Positions 17,946-29,211 of a stretch of DNA of 64,000 nucleotides are shown here, one piece after another. Every line of letters begins with the position of its first letter. Within the stretch, counting starts at the first letter, position 1. Position numbers and translations under genes: made by a program. Origin of the DNA: Candidatus Nitrotoga sp. SPKER (GTDB lineage Bacteria > Pseudomonadota > Gammaproteobacteria > Burkholderiales > Gallionellaceae). The stretch covers positions 29,576 to 93,575 of the forward strand of contig QFXG01000023.1 of NCBI GenBank assembly GCA_003402285.1, written 5' to 3'. A model generated the notes under the pieces. That model saw only the letters and a list, made by a program, of their open reading frames with translations, ran no database searches and was not told the origin of the DNA.

Positions 17946-17974
17946 AACAAAAACCCGCTTAAGCGGGTTTTTTA
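17946..17974. terminator. bidirectional rho-independent terminator
   Basis: AAACCCGC pairs with GCGGGTTT across TTAA (17951-17970, a perfect 20-bp palindrome). It is flanked by an A-run on the left and a T-run on the right. It lies between the convergent desaturase and rpmG genes and can serve both. Confidence 0.9.
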
Positions 17975-17998
17975 ATATACTCAAACAAAGCGAACAGC

Positions 17999-18154
17999 CT
18001 ACTTCAGTTTGGTTTCCTTGTACATCACATGTTTGCGTACCACTGGATCAAATTTCTTGATTTCAATCTTTTCCGGCGTAGTACGTTTATTTTTGTCTGT
18101 TGTATAGAAATGACCAGTACCAGCGCTGGATTCAAGCTTGATTTTTTCACGCAT
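17999..18154 (-). CDS. rpmG: 50S ribosomal protein L33
   Basis: A 51-residue L33 reading [20 protein letters not shown] and ending [11 protein letters not shown]. It has no cysteines, so it is the zinc-independent (C-minus) form. A GGAG ribosome site lies upstream on its strand, and it follows rpmB by 13 bp. The rpmB-rpmG pair is the usual bacterial arrangement. Confidence 0.96.
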   Translation of the reverse strand: MREKIKLESSAGTGHFYTTDKNKRTTPEKIEIKKFDPVVRKHVMYKETKLK

Positions 18155-18167
18155 TTTTCGTTACTCC

Positions 18168-18404
18168 TTAAACGTTCTCGCCGCGTGCACGCATTTCAAG
18201 CAACACAGCATCGATACCATTCTTGTCAATGGTACGCAATCCAGCATTGGTAAGGCGTAAGGATACCCAGCGATTTTCAGTTTCAACCCATAAACGACGA
18301 CGTTGCAAATTCGGCAGGAAACGACGCTTTGTTTTATTATTAGCGTGAGATACATTGTTTCCCACCATCGGGCGTTTCCCCGTTACTTGACAGACGCGAG
18401 CCAT
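18168..18404 (-). CDS. rpmB: 50S ribosomal protein L28
   Basis: A 78-residue L28 beginning [23 protein letters not shown] and containing [14 protein letters not shown], the family signature. Length is standard. It is the first gene of the rpmB-rpmG operon. On the same strand, upstream, xseA ends 150 bp away. Confidence 0.97.
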   Translation of the reverse strand: MARVCQVTGKRPMVGNNVSHANNKTKRRFLPNLQRRRLWVETENRWVSLRLTNAGLRTIDKNGIDAVLLEMRARGENV

Positions 18405-18554
18405 AGCTATTTCCCCAACTAGTTTGCAAAAGAAGCGCGATTCTACTCTAAAAACTTCTATTAGATCAACCTATAGCTATTCCATCAAGTTAACGATATT
18501 AATAATGCCGCTTTTTCCAACATTAAATCTGCGGGCATATGGCACACAATATTA

Positions 18555-19931
18555 TTATTTTTCGCTCGTATCCACATCTAGACAGGGGAAGACTCCTTTT
18601 TCTTTTAACTCCACACGTGCCCAACTATGTGCGAAGGTGATATCAAGGCGCGCGCCTACAGGTAAAACAGCGCTGTCTAAAATAATTGTGCCCTGTGTAT
18701 CACGCACCATGCTGTAGCCGCGCGCCAATACTTGCTGTGGATCGAGATGATCGAGATGTTGTTGTAAACTACCAAGACGCGCATCGTAGCGTTCCAGTGT
18801 GCGTTGCATGGCTTCCAGTAGATGGCGCGCCAAAATCGTTTGTCGCGTACTACGCTGTTCAATGTTTGGACACATCGTGTATAAACGCTGCCGTAAGGAC
18901 TGCCAACGCCATTGTTGACGCTGTAACATATAAGCGAGCATGGTCTCCAAGCGTCGTTGCAGATGGTTAAGGTGCTGCGTTTGTTGTTGTACTCGCTGTG
19001 CAGGATGCACTAAGCGCCGTTGCAAGTAGTCGAGCTGTTGCATCACATGTTCGAATTGACGCTGTTTGACATGTGCTAATCGCTGTGCCCAATGGTATAC
19101 CCGTTGCAATAACGCTTGTCGCTCTGGCACAACCAGTTGCGCTGCTGCAGTGGGTGTAGCAGCACGTTGATCCACAACAAAATCAGCAATGGTAATATCG
19201 GTTTCGTGTCCAATGCCACTCACTACTGGAATACGACTGGCGACGATTGCACGCACTACTACTTCTTCGTTAAATGCCCACAAATCCTCGATACTGCCAC
19301 CACCACGACATAGCATCAGCACATTGCACTCTGCGCGCTCATTAGCAAGTCGAATGGCGTGTGCGATCTTTTGCGCCGCCCCCTCTCCCTGTACCGGTGT
19401 GGGGTACAGCACGACAGAAGTACTTGGCATACGCTTCGCCAAGGTGATCAATACGTCGTGTAACGCTGCTGCCTGCGGCGAAGTGATGATACCAATTTGT
19501 CCAGGGAAAAACGGCAGCGGTCGTTTTTGTGCAGTATCGAACAATCCCTCAGCTTCCAGTTTGCGCTTGAGGCGCTCGAACGCATCATATAAGGCACCTA
19601 GTCCGCCTGGCCGCATCTGCTCCAGACTTAATTGAAATTCACCACGAGTTTCATACAGCGTGGCCAGAGCTAACACTTCTACTTGCATGCCATTCTTTGG
19701 TAGCCAGTCAAGATATTGACTTTTGTGGCGGAACATTACGCAGCGTACCTGCGCCTCTTCATCTTTCAGGGAAAAATACCAATGTCGGGAAGTCGCACAA
19801 ACAAAATTGGAAACTTCGCCGCGTACCCATAGCAAGGGCAAGCTGTTTTCCAATATCTGCTTAGCGGCCATATTGAGTTCTTGCACACTGAATACATGAT
19901 TTTTTTCATCTTCAACTAATTTGAAAATCAT
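18555..19931 (-). CDS. xseA: exodeoxyribonuclease VII large subunit
   Basis: A 458-residue protein from the ATG at 19931. The frame is open 123 bp further upstream, but that part is not family-like. The N-terminal OB-fold (about 12-110) has FSVQELNMAAKQILENSLPLLWVRGEVSNF. The catalytic domain has GIITSPQAAALHDVL, LYPTPVQGEGA, LCRGGGSIEDLWAFN and VSGIGHETDITIADFVVDQRAATPTAAA. A long coiled coil follows (about 290-400), as in XseA, and the C-terminal motif is VLARGYSMVRD. With XseB it degrades single-stranded DNA. No xseB is visible in this window. Confidence 0.95.
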   Translation of the reverse strand: MIFKLVEDEKNHVFSVQELNMAAKQILENSLPLLWVRGEVSNFVCATSRHWYFSLKDEEAQVRCVMFRHKSQYLDWLPKNGMQVEVLALATLYETRGEFQLSLEQMRPGGLGALYDAFERLKRKLEAEGLFDTAQKRPLPFFPGQIGIITSPQAAALHDVLITLAKRMPSTSVVLYPTPVQGEGAAQKIAHAIRLANERAECNVLMLCRGGGSIEDLWAFNEEVVVRAIVASRIPVVSGIGHETDITIADFVVDQRAATPTAAAQLVVPERQALLQRVYHWAQRLAHVKQRQFEHVMQQLDYLQRRLVHPAQRVQQQTQHLNHLQRRLETMLAYMLQRQQWRWQSLRQRLYTMCPNIEQRSTRQTILARHLLEAMQRTLERYDARLGSLQQHLDHLDPQQVLARGYSMVRDTQGTIILDSAVLPVGARLDITFAHSWARVELKEKGVFPCLDVDTSEK

Positions 19932-20310
19932 ATTGACATTCTTTAATAATCCACAGGTTAGGAAAAAGGATATAGCTGTATAAAAGTTATAGCGCAATAC
20001 TTTGGTAAAATATAATAAGCTTTTGTTCTTATTGCATATTTTAATAGTATGCAAATTAAGAAAGTGGCTAAAATGGGTTATATTATAAGTAGTTAAGCAT
20101 CATTTATAATGTCTTATCCACATAGTTATCCACAACTTTTGTGCGTGCGAAAGTATCGTTGTTCCTTCACTTTATGATGCTGTTATCAAAACAAATATGA
20201 TACAAATTTAAAGGATATTCGGGTTAAATTAGCTGGAGAAATCTTGCTCAAACAAGTGTGACCAGATACAGTTCCGCTTTGTTAAATTTAAGCCTATTTG
20301 GAGAAGTTCA
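19932..20310. other. AT-rich divergent intergenic region, 379 bp
   Basis: This lies between the divergent xseA and exbB genes. It holds two perfect DnaA boxes (20114-20134), a one-mismatch relative TAATCCACA at 19947-19955, and strongly AT-rich stretches between 19970 and 20110. No gene is supported. Confidence 0.5.
20114..20134 (+). promoter_or_regulatory. tandem DnaA boxes
   Basis: TTATCCACA occurs at 20114-20122 and again at 20126-20134, in the same orientation with a 3-bp spacer (12-bp period). Both match the high-affinity DnaA box TTATNCACA exactly. The binding site reading is established; whether it regulates exbB or xseA, titrates DnaA or forms part of an origin is open. Confidence 0.65.
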
Positions 20311-20919
20311 GTGTTTGCTCTTGTAGAAGCGGCTGGTTGGCCGATTTGGTTTCTGATAGTTGCCTCTGTGATTGCTGTTGCGTTAATTGCAGAACGTTTG
20401 ATGACCCTGCGCAGCAAAAAAATTGCACCTGCAGAGTTATTCAACGAAGTAGTCCAGGAACTTAAGCAGCGTGGAGTTAACGATGCCATGCTTTCCCGTT
20501 TAGAAGCAGAATCACCGCTAGGCCGTATTTTCGCTGCGGGCCTCAAGAATATTAAAAACCCATCTGCAGTGATGAAAGAATCAGTCGAGGAAGCAGGACG
20601 CGCTGCTGCACACGAGCTTGAACGCTTTCTCACAACCTTAGGTACCATTGCTTCAATAAGCCCATTATTAGGCCTATTTGGTACAATGGTGGGAATGATT
20701 GAAATTTTCGGCGTGCAAAATACTGCAGAAAATGCGCCTGCCGCACTCGCCCACGGTATCTCGATAGCCTTGTATAACACGGCATTCGGTTTGATGGTGG
20801 CTATCCCCAGCATGATTTTCTATCGCCATTTTCGCGCTAAAGTAGATGGCCTGACTATCGAGATGGAACAGCAAGCAATCAAATTAATTGAAATCATCCA
20901 TGGCGCACGCCGAGGTTAA
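20311..20919 (+). CDS. exbB: ExbB/TolQ-family proton channel protein
   Basis: A 202-residue membrane protein using a GTG start at 20311 with GGAGAAG upstream. It has a TM segment at about 8-28. A cytoplasmic region follows, then two TM segments around 107-130 and 155-180, with the family core ISPLLGLFGTMVGMIEIF and HGISIALYNTAFGLMVAIPSMIFYRHF. Together with ExbD it uses the proton gradient to energise TonB or Tol-type transport. There is no tonB beside it. The next gene, exbD, begins 3 bp after the stop. Confidence 0.93.
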   Translation: MFALVEAAGWPIWFLIVASVIAVALIAERLMTLRSKKIAPAELFNEVVQELKQRGVNDAMLSRLEAESPLGRIFAAGLKNIKNPSAVMKESVEEAGRAAAHELERFLTTLGTIASISPLLGLFGTMVGMIEIFGVQNTAENAPAALAHGISIALYNTAFGLMVAIPSMIFYRHFRAKVDGLTIEMEQQAIKLIEIIHGARRG

Positions 20920-20922
20920 GCC

Positions 20923-21336
20923 ATGAATTTTCAACGCGGCCGCATGCGTGAGGAACCAGAAATCAACCTGATTCCAATGATAGATATATTCTTGGTAATT
21001 ATAATTTTTCTCATGGTGTCGACCACATACACCAAATTCTCCGAGTTACAGATTAACTTGCCGCAGGCGAGTGGTGATGAAACAACTACACCAGCAAAAC
21101 AAATCAATGTGTCAGTCGATGCTTCGGAGCACTACGCCATCAACAATGCGGCCACAACATTCAATAACGTACAGAATATGTCACAAGCACTGCACGCCGC
21201 TGCCGGTGAACAAAAAGATCCGACCATCGTCATTCAGGCCGATGCTAAGGCACCGCACCAAGCCGTAATTAACATTATGGAAGCAGCGCGTCTTGCTGGT
21301 TATGGCCGAATTACCTTCACCACCAGCCGAAAATAA
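20923..21336 (+). CDS. exbD: ExbD/TolR-family protein
   Basis: A 137-residue protein with an N-terminal cytoplasmic stretch EEPEINLIPMID and a single TM segment (about 17-37) whose Asp in IDIFLVIIIF is the conserved proton-path residue. A periplasmic domain follows, ending in AARLAGYGRITFTT. It forms the motor with ExbB immediately upstream. In many betaproteobacteria exbB-exbD lead directly into lpxK, as here with a 20-bp gap. Confidence 0.94.
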   Translation: MNFQRGRMREEPEINLIPMIDIFLVIIIFLMVSTTYTKFSELQINLPQASGDETTTPAKQINVSVDASEHYAINNAATTFNNVQNMSQALHAAAGEQKDPTIVIQADAKAPHQAVINIMEAARLAGYGRITFTTSRK

Positions 21337-21356
21337 CGGGCGGTCAGGCTAAGCGA

Positions 21357-22349
21357 ATGCAGTCGCTAGAGCAACATTGGTATCGCACCACTCCGTTACA
21401 TCTCATCCTGTTGCCTGTCAGTTTTATATTTCGCATGCTCGTGGCAGTCCGACATGCGCTTTACCGGGGGGGTATTTTAACGAGCATGAAGCTGCCGGTA
21501 CCTGTCATCGTGGTGGGTAATATTACCGTTGGTGGCAGTGGCAAAACACCGCTTACACTATGGCTGGTGCAGCAATTAATTAATAGCGGCTGGCATCCCG
21601 GTATTATTAGTCGCGGCTATGGAGGTACTGCCACATCCCCGCTGGCCGTTCATGCATCAAGTAGCCCCGATGAGACTGGCGATGAAGCTGTGCTCATGGC
21701 ACAACGTAAGCTGTGTCCCGTGTGGATTGGGCGCGATCGTGTTGGCGCAGCTCGCGCGCTGTTACAGGCCCATCCTGAATGCGATATTCTGCTTAGCGAT
21801 GATGGCCTGCAACATTACCGCTTGCAGCGCGATTTTGAAATTGCAGTAGTAGATGGGATACGTCGTTTTGGTAATGGCTTCTTACTCCCAGCTGGCCCGT
21901 TGCGTGAACCCATATCACGCCTGGCAGAAGTGGATGTTGTCGTCATTCACGGGGGCATGGCCACTGAAGGCCAATACAGCATGCAACTCTATGGGGAAAA
22001 TTTTTACAATCTGCTCAATCCGAATACCATAGCTCAAGTTGCCGATTTTAACGGCCAATGTCTGCACGCCATTGCCGGGATCGGCCACCCACAGCGCTTC
22101 TTTTCACATCTGAATCGCCTGGGGTTGAAGACAGAGACTCATCCTTTTCCCGACCATCATCGCTTTACGCCTGCCGATCTGGATTACACTGATGCAGACG
22201 CAATACTCATGACGGAAAAAGATGCGGTAAAATGCACGATATTCGCCAACGAAAAATGCTGGGTGCTGCGTGTGGATGCGCAGTTGGATTCCTTGCTTAC
22301 CCAACAAATCCTAGAAAGGCTTATTCCAGATGGACTCCAAACTACTTGA
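21357..22349 (+). CDS. lpxK: tetraacyldisaccharide 4'-kinase LpxK
   Basis: A 330-residue inner-membrane kinase that adds the 4'-phosphate to the lipid A precursor. The N-terminal membrane helix region is [19 protein letters not shown]. The Walker A motif [16 protein letters not shown] is at about 55-70. Further signatures are [30 protein letters not shown] and [12 protein letters not shown]. Length is typical. It overlaps the following Trm112-like gene by 20 bp. Confidence 0.97.
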   Translation: MQSLEQHWYRTTPLHLILLPVSFIFRMLVAVRHALYRGGILTSMKLPVPVIVVGNITVGGSGKTPLTLWLVQQLINSGWHPGIISRGYGGTATSPLAVHASSSPDETGDEAVLMAQRKLCPVWIGRDRVGAARALLQAHPECDILLSDDGLQHYRLQRDFEIAVVDGIRRFGNGFLLPAGPLREPISRLAEVDVVVIHGGMATEGQYSMQLYGENFYNLLNPNTIAQVADFNGQCLHAIAGIGHPQRFFSHLNRLGLKTETHPFPDHHRFTPADLDYTDADAILMTEKDAVKCTIFANEKCWVLRVDAQLDSLLTQQILERLIPDGLQTT

Positions 22350-22514
22350 AATCCTGGTTTGCCCCTTGTGCAAATCCCCGTTGGTTTATCGTAAAATCGA
22401 ACAGGAATTAATCTGCAAGGCGGATCGTCTGGCATTTTCTATACAGGATGACATTCCTGTAATGCTGGCAGATGAGGCGCGCAAACTTACCCCGGAAGAA
22501 ATCGAACTGCTCCG

Positions 22515-22518
<4 letters not shown>
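22330..22518 (+). CDS. Trm112-family small zinc-ribbon-like protein (YcaR type)
   Basis: A 62-residue protein starting [20 protein letters not shown], with a CPLC knuckle and a second half [25 protein letters not shown] typical of YcaR/Trm112-like proteins. In eukaryotes and archaea Trm112 activates methyltransferases; the bacterial role is not established. Its place between lpxK and kdsB, overlapping both, is highly conserved in proteobacteria. Confidence 0.93.
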
Positions 22519-24396
<1,878 letters not shown>

Positions 24397-24406
24397 CGGT
24401 TGACCC

Positions 24407-24931
24407 ATGCTTTACACCCTGTCAGACCGCACACCGGAACTACGCGGACAACAACATTTCATCGCGCCCAATGCCAGCGTCATCGGCTCGGTTATTCTCG
24501 AAAACAATGTCAGCATCTGGTTCAACGTGGTAATACGTGGCGACAATGAACCCATCTGCATCGGCGAAAACAGCAACGTTCAGGATGGCGTAGTAATGCA
24601 CACCGACCCCGGCGCACCGCTCACCATAGGCAACAACGTCACTGTCGGTCACATGGTGATGCTGCACGGCTGCACCATCGGTGACGGCAGCCTGATCGGC
24701 ATTCACAGCACCGTCCTTAATCACGCCGTAATCGGGCGCAACTGCCTGATAGGCGCAAACACGCTGATTACAGAAGGCAAAGTAATCCCGGACAATTCAC
24801 TGGTAGTAGGCTCGCCCGGTAAAGTGTTGCGCAGCCTGCGGGAAGAAGAAATTCTAGCTCTGCATACTAATGCAGCGCGCTATGTGGAAAATCTTGGTCG
24901 CTATCGGAAGTCGTTGGCGAGCATTCTCTAA
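24407..24931 (+). CDS. gamma-class carbonic anhydrase family protein (YrdA type)
   Basis: A 174-residue left-handed beta-helix protein with hexapeptide repeats (about 20-140). Conserved zinc-site positions are seen in the segments VVMHTD, GHMVMLHGC and GIHSTV, supplying three histidines, as in gamma carbonic anhydrases. The N-terminal VIGSVILENNVSIWFNVVIRGDNEPI is the family hallmark. Many YrdA/PaaY relatives are not proven active. It ends the run that begins at exbB. Confidence 0.9.
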   Translation: MLYTLSDRTPELRGQQHFIAPNASVIGSVILENNVSIWFNVVIRGDNEPICIGENSNVQDGVVMHTDPGAPLTIGNNVTVGHMVMLHGCTIGDGSLIGIHSTVLNHAVIGRNCLIGANTLITEGKVIPDNSLVVGSPGKVLRSLREEEILALHTNAARYVENLGRYRKSLASIL

Positions 24932-25059
24932 TCTCGCTTCGCTGAAAAAAACTGCTTCGGCCCAAGTTGCTCATCGCACGTAAACGTACTGTCCGTATTC
25001 ATTCTGCACAAAATGATAAGCGGCTTTATCCCGTTGCCAGATAAAGAGAACATACAGCC

Positions 25060-25157
25060 ATGGCTAAACCAGTAAAAGAGAATAAGACGACGCTGTCGAA
25101 TACAAGCATGTGGTGATGGGGCTGATCTTCCTGAAATATATCTCCCATCCCTTTTAA
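25060..25157 (+). pseudogene. vestigial hsdM 5' fragment (type I restriction-modification)
   Basis: A start reading MAKPVKENKTTLS (ATG at 25060, with AAAGAGAA upstream) runs into a stop in its own frame. In another frame, from 25098, the DNA reads EYKHVVMGLIFLKYIS and then stops. That string is the N-terminal signature of HsdM-type DNA methyltransferase subunits. In intact homologues an LWxxADKLRxNMDxx segment lies between these two parts, so about 20-30 codons appear deleted with a frameshift. Everything after the signature is gone, replaced by an insertion-sequence remnant. No hsdS or hsdR is nearby. Confidence 0.7.
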
Positions 25158-25179
25158 GGTTATACAATCATTTAACAAA

Positions 25180-25620
25180 ATGTATAGGGTACTTTCAAAA
25201 ATTATTTTGAATCGTTCTCAAATAAAAATCCTCGAAAAACTCCACGACACTCTGCTGCCCATGCTGCGTATCTTAACGGATCGGGGTACTGAGTATTGTG
25301 GCAACGTAGAGCAACATGATTACCAATTCTATCTTGCTATCAACGACATCGACCATACTAAAACCAAGGCGATGTCACCCCAGACTAACGGTATATGCGA
25401 GCGCTTCCACAAAACCATTTTGCAGGAATTTTACCAAGTCACATTCCGAAAAAAATTTTATGCCAATGTGGAAACCTTGCAGAAAGATCTAGACGATTTT
25501 CTTAATTATTATAATAATGAAAGAACTCATCAGGGCAAGGTTTGTAATGGCAGAACGCCGTTGGAAACATTACTTAGTGGGAAACCGGTTTGGAATGGAA
25601 AAAATCTAAACCAAATTTAA
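25180..25620 (+). pseudogene. 5'-truncated IS481-family transposase
   Basis: This is the C-terminal half of a DDE integrase-core transposase. From about 25238 it reads LHDTLLPMLRILTDRGTEYCG, holding the second catalytic Asp. It continues with NDIDHTKTKAMSPQTNGICERFHKTILQEFY, holding the catalytic Glu, and ends with the YYNNERTHQGKVCNGRTPLETLL region typical of IS481. The helix-turn-helix half and first Asp are missing. The first 20 codons of the open frame do not look like transposase and are probably junction sequence. It is inactive by itself. Confidence 0.85.
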
Positions 25621-25649
25621 TCTGACAGACACCCTAAAAATTCGGTAAC

Positions 25650-25675
25650 TGTCAGATCAGGTCTGAGCTAGTACA
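25650..25675 (+). mobile_element. probable right inverted-repeat end of the IS481-type remnant
   Basis: After the transposase stop comes TGTCAGATCAGGTCTGAG followed by CTAGTACA. I recognise this as the style of IS481-group termini, where the element end reads outward to a TACA-like tip. No matching left end is visible, in line with loss of the 5' half. The MCP gene stop lies 12 bp beyond. Confidence 0.55.
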
Positions 25676-25687
25676 ATTAAATGCCAG

Positions 25688-27325
25688 CTACAATTTAAAT
25701 CTGCCTACCGTAGTACGCATATCGCTTGCGAGTTTTTCAAGTTGAATTGCAAAACTTGCGGTCTGACCAGCTGCCGCAGTATTTTCTTCTGCCTGTTGAG
25801 CTACCCGCTCAACGTGAACAGCAATATCTTGGCTCGCACTATTTTGTTCATTAAGTGAGTCCGAAATATTGTTTACTACCTCTACCACTTTCGAAGACCC
25901 ATCTTTGATTTGAATAATGGAGACTTCAGCTTCTTGAGCTAATACCGCACCGCTGTCTGCCTTAGCTACAGCAGTTTTCATTGTCTCCATGGCATTATTC
26001 GTACTGCTCTGAATACTTTGTATCATGTGCGAAATTTCTTCTGTGGCTTTAGAGGTGCGTGCAGCTAACTTTCGAACTTCATCTGCTACAACCGCAAATC
26101 CTCTACCTTGCTCACCGGCTCTTGCTGCCTCAATAGCAGCGTTTAGTGCCAACAAGTTGGTTTGATCAGCTACTTCTTTGATTACCTGAACAACGGAAGA
26201 TATTTGATTGGACTGTAAGCCAAGTGCCACAATTGATGTGGAGGTTTGTTTAACTGTTTCAGTTATTTGCATCATTGCTGCACCTGCATTTTGGATAATT
26301 TCAGCCCCCAGGCTTGATAGATTACCGGATTTGACCGAAATATCCTTCGCTTCGCGTGCACCATCAGTAATGAGCGTTATTCCGACCGTCACTTGCTCCA
26401 CAGTTGCTGCCATAGCAGACGCAGAGAAACTCTGCTCTTTTGAGCTATTTGCCACTTGCTGAGCGGAAGAAGATAACTCGAGGGCTGCTTCTGATACACC
26501 GTTTGCGTTGGTAGTAAGTGATAGTAAAGAGCTTTGCAAGCTAATAATCAGCTCATTGAATGTCTTGGCAGTCTGACCAATTTCGTCATCGCTGGCGATA
26601 TTTATTCGGCGCGTAAGATCATTAGTGTTTTTAATTTCGAGCATCGTACGCTGTAAGTTCAAAAGAGAAACTGTAACCGATTTAGAGATCAGTATAGAGA
26701 TACACATTGTTACAGCCACTGATATAACTAGAACCATTAACATTAACAACGTTGCGGAGTTTATTTGAGCCGTTGCAGTATTTTCATCAGCAACAATGCG
26801 TTTATTAGCATTTCCAACCACGCTCTCAATGGCTTTACGGTGATGTTCATAAGTTGATTTCATTTTTTTCATGGCTTTCTCAGAGGCATCTTTGTTTCCG
26901 CTCTCTATAGCAGGAATGAACTCTTTAAGCGCAATTTCATAAAATGTGACAGCTGGTTCGTGCGCATCCTTAAGCAAAAGTTCACTTAGATCGGGTGATA
27001 GATTTTCTGTTTTCCAAAATTCATGACGAGTGTCATATTCGTTTTTGAGCGTTTTAAGGCGAGCAATCAATGGAGGCTGATCGTTTTTATCACTTACTTC
27101 TAATTGCAAACTAACTAAATAGGATTCAATGATGTATACAGGAGGAGGAAGAATATCCGCTACCAAATCTTTGCCTTGAACTATATGGTGATAAATTGGC
27201 CCATTGACTTTGAGCTCATTTAGTGTTTTCAATGACCACAGGCCATAAATAAAGAAGCCGACGATAACGGATAAGACAATTAAGCTAAAACGATAACTTA
27301 ATTTCATGTTTTTCAGTATTTGCAT
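25688..27325 (-). CDS. methyl-accepting chemotaxis protein
   Basis: A 545-residue chemoreceptor. TM1 lies at about 11-31, and a periplasmic helical ligand domain at about 32-187 looks like a four-helix bundle. TM2 lies at about 188-211, a HAMP domain at about 212-265 ([16 protein letters not shown], then [15 protein letters not shown]) and a cytoplasmic signalling coiled coil at 270-545. The hairpin tip [20 protein letters not shown] is intact, so it should engage CheA and CheW. Its ligand is unknown. It is a stand-alone gene; other che genes are not in the window. Confidence 0.94.
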   Translation of the reverse strand: MQILKNMKLSYRFSLIVLSVIVGFFIYGLWSLKTLNELKVNGPIYHHIVQGKDLVADILPPPVYIIESYLVSLQLEVSDKNDQPPLIARLKTLKNEYDTRHEFWKTENLSPDLSELLLKDAHEPAVTFYEIALKEFIPAIESGNKDASEKAMKKMKSTYEHHRKAIESVVGNANKRIVADENTATAQINSATLLMLMVLVISVAVTMCISILISKSVTVSLLNLQRTMLEIKNTNDLTRRINIASDDEIGQTAKTFNELIISLQSSLLSLTTNANGVSEAALELSSSAQQVANSSKEQSFSASAMAATVEQVTVGITLITDGAREAKDISVKSGNLSSLGAEIIQNAGAAMMQITETVKQTSTSIVALGLQSNQISSVVQVIKEVADQTNLLALNAAIEAARAGEQGRGFAVVADEVRKLAARTSKATEEISHMIQSIQSSTNNAMETMKTAVAKADSGAVLAQEAEVSIIQIKDGSSKVVEVVNNISDSLNEQNSASQDIAVHVERVAQQAEENTAAAGQTASFAIQLEKLASDMRTTVGRFKL

Positions 27326-27730
27326 GTAAAGCTCCTTATTATCATTCAGCTAGCGACCGGCGAAACTCTGATCAAATGGTTGATCTCTGTAATAGAAGAC
27401 ATACTTGTACACTTCATTTTGATACTTCTTCCAAACAGGCTTTTGGTTCATTAACATCGGCAGTGTCGTGATCAACTTTAGTGCGAGTTAAAGTAATTTA
27501 GATGAGGAATCGCATCATTGCTCACAGTTCATTACCATAGGGCGGTAGTAAAAACTTAACGATTTAAGGAAAGCTTGAAAGCCAAACTAAAAGGATTATG
27601 AAACGAACCTTGCGCCAAATACAGGCTCATTATTTGATTATCTGAGTCCTAAAAAAGGGAGTAAGATAAATTTCTGGATTATCAATCAATAGTTAGAAGA
27701 TCAATCAATTTATAGGGAGTTATCAGCCAC
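27326..27730. other. divergent intergenic region, 405 bp
   Basis: This is space between the MCP gene (minus strand) and pfp (plus strand). It should contain both promoters. A short direct repeat (ATCAATCAAT near 27680 and ATCAATCAATTT near 27700) lies just upstream of the pfp ribosome site. No gene or known RNA was recognised. Confidence 0.35.
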
Positions 27731-28990
27731 ATGACAAAGAGAAACGCATTTTATGCCCAGTCCGGTGGCGTAACCGCTGTAATCAACGCATCGGCTTGCG
27801 GTGTGATCGAAACCGCGCGTGCACATAAGGACAAAATCGGCAAAGTTTATGCAGGTCGTAACGGAATCATCGGCGCCTTGACTGAAGATTTGATTGATAC
27901 TTCCAGAGATTCTGCCAAGTCCATTGCTGCACTGCGCTATACCCCATCCGGTGCATTCGGTTCATGCCGTTTCAAGCTAAAAGGTATTGAAGAAAACAGA
28001 TTGCAGTATGAGCGGCTGATCGAAGTTTTTAAGGCACACAACATTGGTTATTTCTTTTATAACGGCGGGGGTGATTCCGCGGATACCTGCCTGAAAGTTT
28101 CACAGCTGGCGGATAAAATGGGCTACCCCATTCAAGCGATCCATGTACCTAAAACGGTGGACAATGATTTGCCCATTACTGACTGTTGCCCTGGTTTCGG
28201 CTCGGTCGCCAAATATGTCGCCGTATCAGTACGCGAGGCCAGCTTCGATGTTGCTTCCATGGCCAAGACCTCAACCAATGTATTCGTGGTGGAAGTGATG
28301 GGTAGACATGCTGGGTGGATAGCCGCTGCCGGTGGGTTGGCCTCGGATGTGAATTGCGAGTTGCCGATTGTCATCCTGTTTCCTGAAATTCCCTTCAATA
28401 AAGAAAAATTTCTGGCCAAAGTCGATGTCATGGTGAAGCGGCATGGCTATTGCTCAGTGGTGGTATCAGAAGGTGTGCAAGGTGCAGACGGCAAATTTCT
28501 CTCCGACCAAGGACTGCGAGATGCTTTTGGTCACGCCCAGTTAGGGGGTGTAGCACCGGTGGTAGCCAACATGGTGAAGGATGCGCTGGGTTACAAATTT
28601 CATTGGGCGGTGGCTGATTATCTGCAACGTGCCGCGCGCCATATTGCTTCCAGGACCGATGTCGAACAGGCCTATGCGCTCGGCAAGGCTGCGGTGCAGC
28701 TGGCATTGAAAGGGGAAAATGCTGTCATGCCTACCATTGTTCGGCTCACCGATAAGCCCTACAAGTGGAAAATTGGCGTTGCCCAGCTTAAAAATGTGGC
28801 TAATGTAGAAAAAAAGATGCCGCGCAACTTTATCACCAAGGATGGCTTCGGCATCACCGACAAGTGTCGTGCATACCTCGCTCCGTTGATCAAGGGCGAA
28901 GATTATCCCCCTTACAAAGACGGCTTACCACAGTACGTTCGGCTCAAGAATGTGGCGATACCCAAGAAACTGAACGATTTCAAAATTTAG
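27731..28990 (+). CDS. pfp: pyrophosphate-dependent 6-phosphofructokinase
   Basis: A 419-residue phosphofructokinase of the PPi-using group. The catalytic strip NGGGDSADTCLK (about 111-122) and HVPKTVDNDLP (138-147) are present. The Lys in PKTVDND replaces the Gly found in ATP enzymes and is a mark of PPi use. MGRHAGWIAAAGGLA binds the sugar phosphate. The reaction fructose-6-P + PPi to fructose-1,6-bisP + Pi is reversible, so it can serve both glycolysis and gluconeogenesis. AGGGAGTT precedes the ATG. It is directly upstream of the H+-pyrophosphatase gene, which shares the PPi pool. Confidence 0.93.
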   Translation: MTKRNAFYAQSGGVTAVINASACGVIETARAHKDKIGKVYAGRNGIIGALTEDLIDTSRDSAKSIAALRYTPSGAFGSCRFKLKGIEENRLQYERLIEVFKAHNIGYFFYNGGGDSADTCLKVSQLADKMGYPIQAIHVPKTVDNDLPITDCCPGFGSVAKYVAVSVREASFDVASMAKTSTNVFVVEVMGRHAGWIAAAGGLASDVNCELPIVILFPEIPFNKEKFLAKVDVMVKRHGYCSVVVSEGVQGADGKFLSDQGLRDAFGHAQLGGVAPVVANMVKDALGYKFHWAVADYLQRAARHIASRTDVEQAYALGKAAVQLALKGENAVMPTIVRLTDKPYKWKIGVAQLKNVANVEKKMPRNFITKDGFGITDKCRAYLAPLIKGEDYPPYKDGLPQYVRLKNVAIPKKLNDFKI

Positions 28991-29067
28991 TTAAAACATC
29001 GCATAAAATATTTAGTCAATACGCTCCATATTTAGAAAGGGTGCAGTAACAAGCAATATCTACTACC

Positions 29068-29097
29068 CCGTTACCCCGATTTTTGCGGGAATAACGG
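29068..29097 (+). terminator. hairpin after pfp
   Basis: CCGTTA (29068-29073) pairs with TAACGG (29092-29097), with an inner CCCCG/CGGG stem around a T-rich loop. No strong T-tract follows, so termination may be partial. It separates pfp from hppA. Confidence 0.45.
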
Positions 29098-29211
29098 TTG
29101 CTGAAATGGCATCTGTCACGAATTACGTAAAGGTCAATAACTTATTTTGGTTTTTTGTGTTTGTGTAATGTGCCGGTTCTAACAGACTGGTTTAACTATA
29201 GGGAGAAACTC

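Noticed and set aside
19932..20310. Declaring this spacer the chromosomal origin
   Set aside because: Only two to three boxes are present, without dnaA, dnaN or gidA nearby, so only DnaA-box status is claimed.
20229..20813. A 194-codon antisense frame covering exbB
   Set aside because: It lies opposite intact ExbB motifs and runs into the intergenic spacer without a ribosome site.
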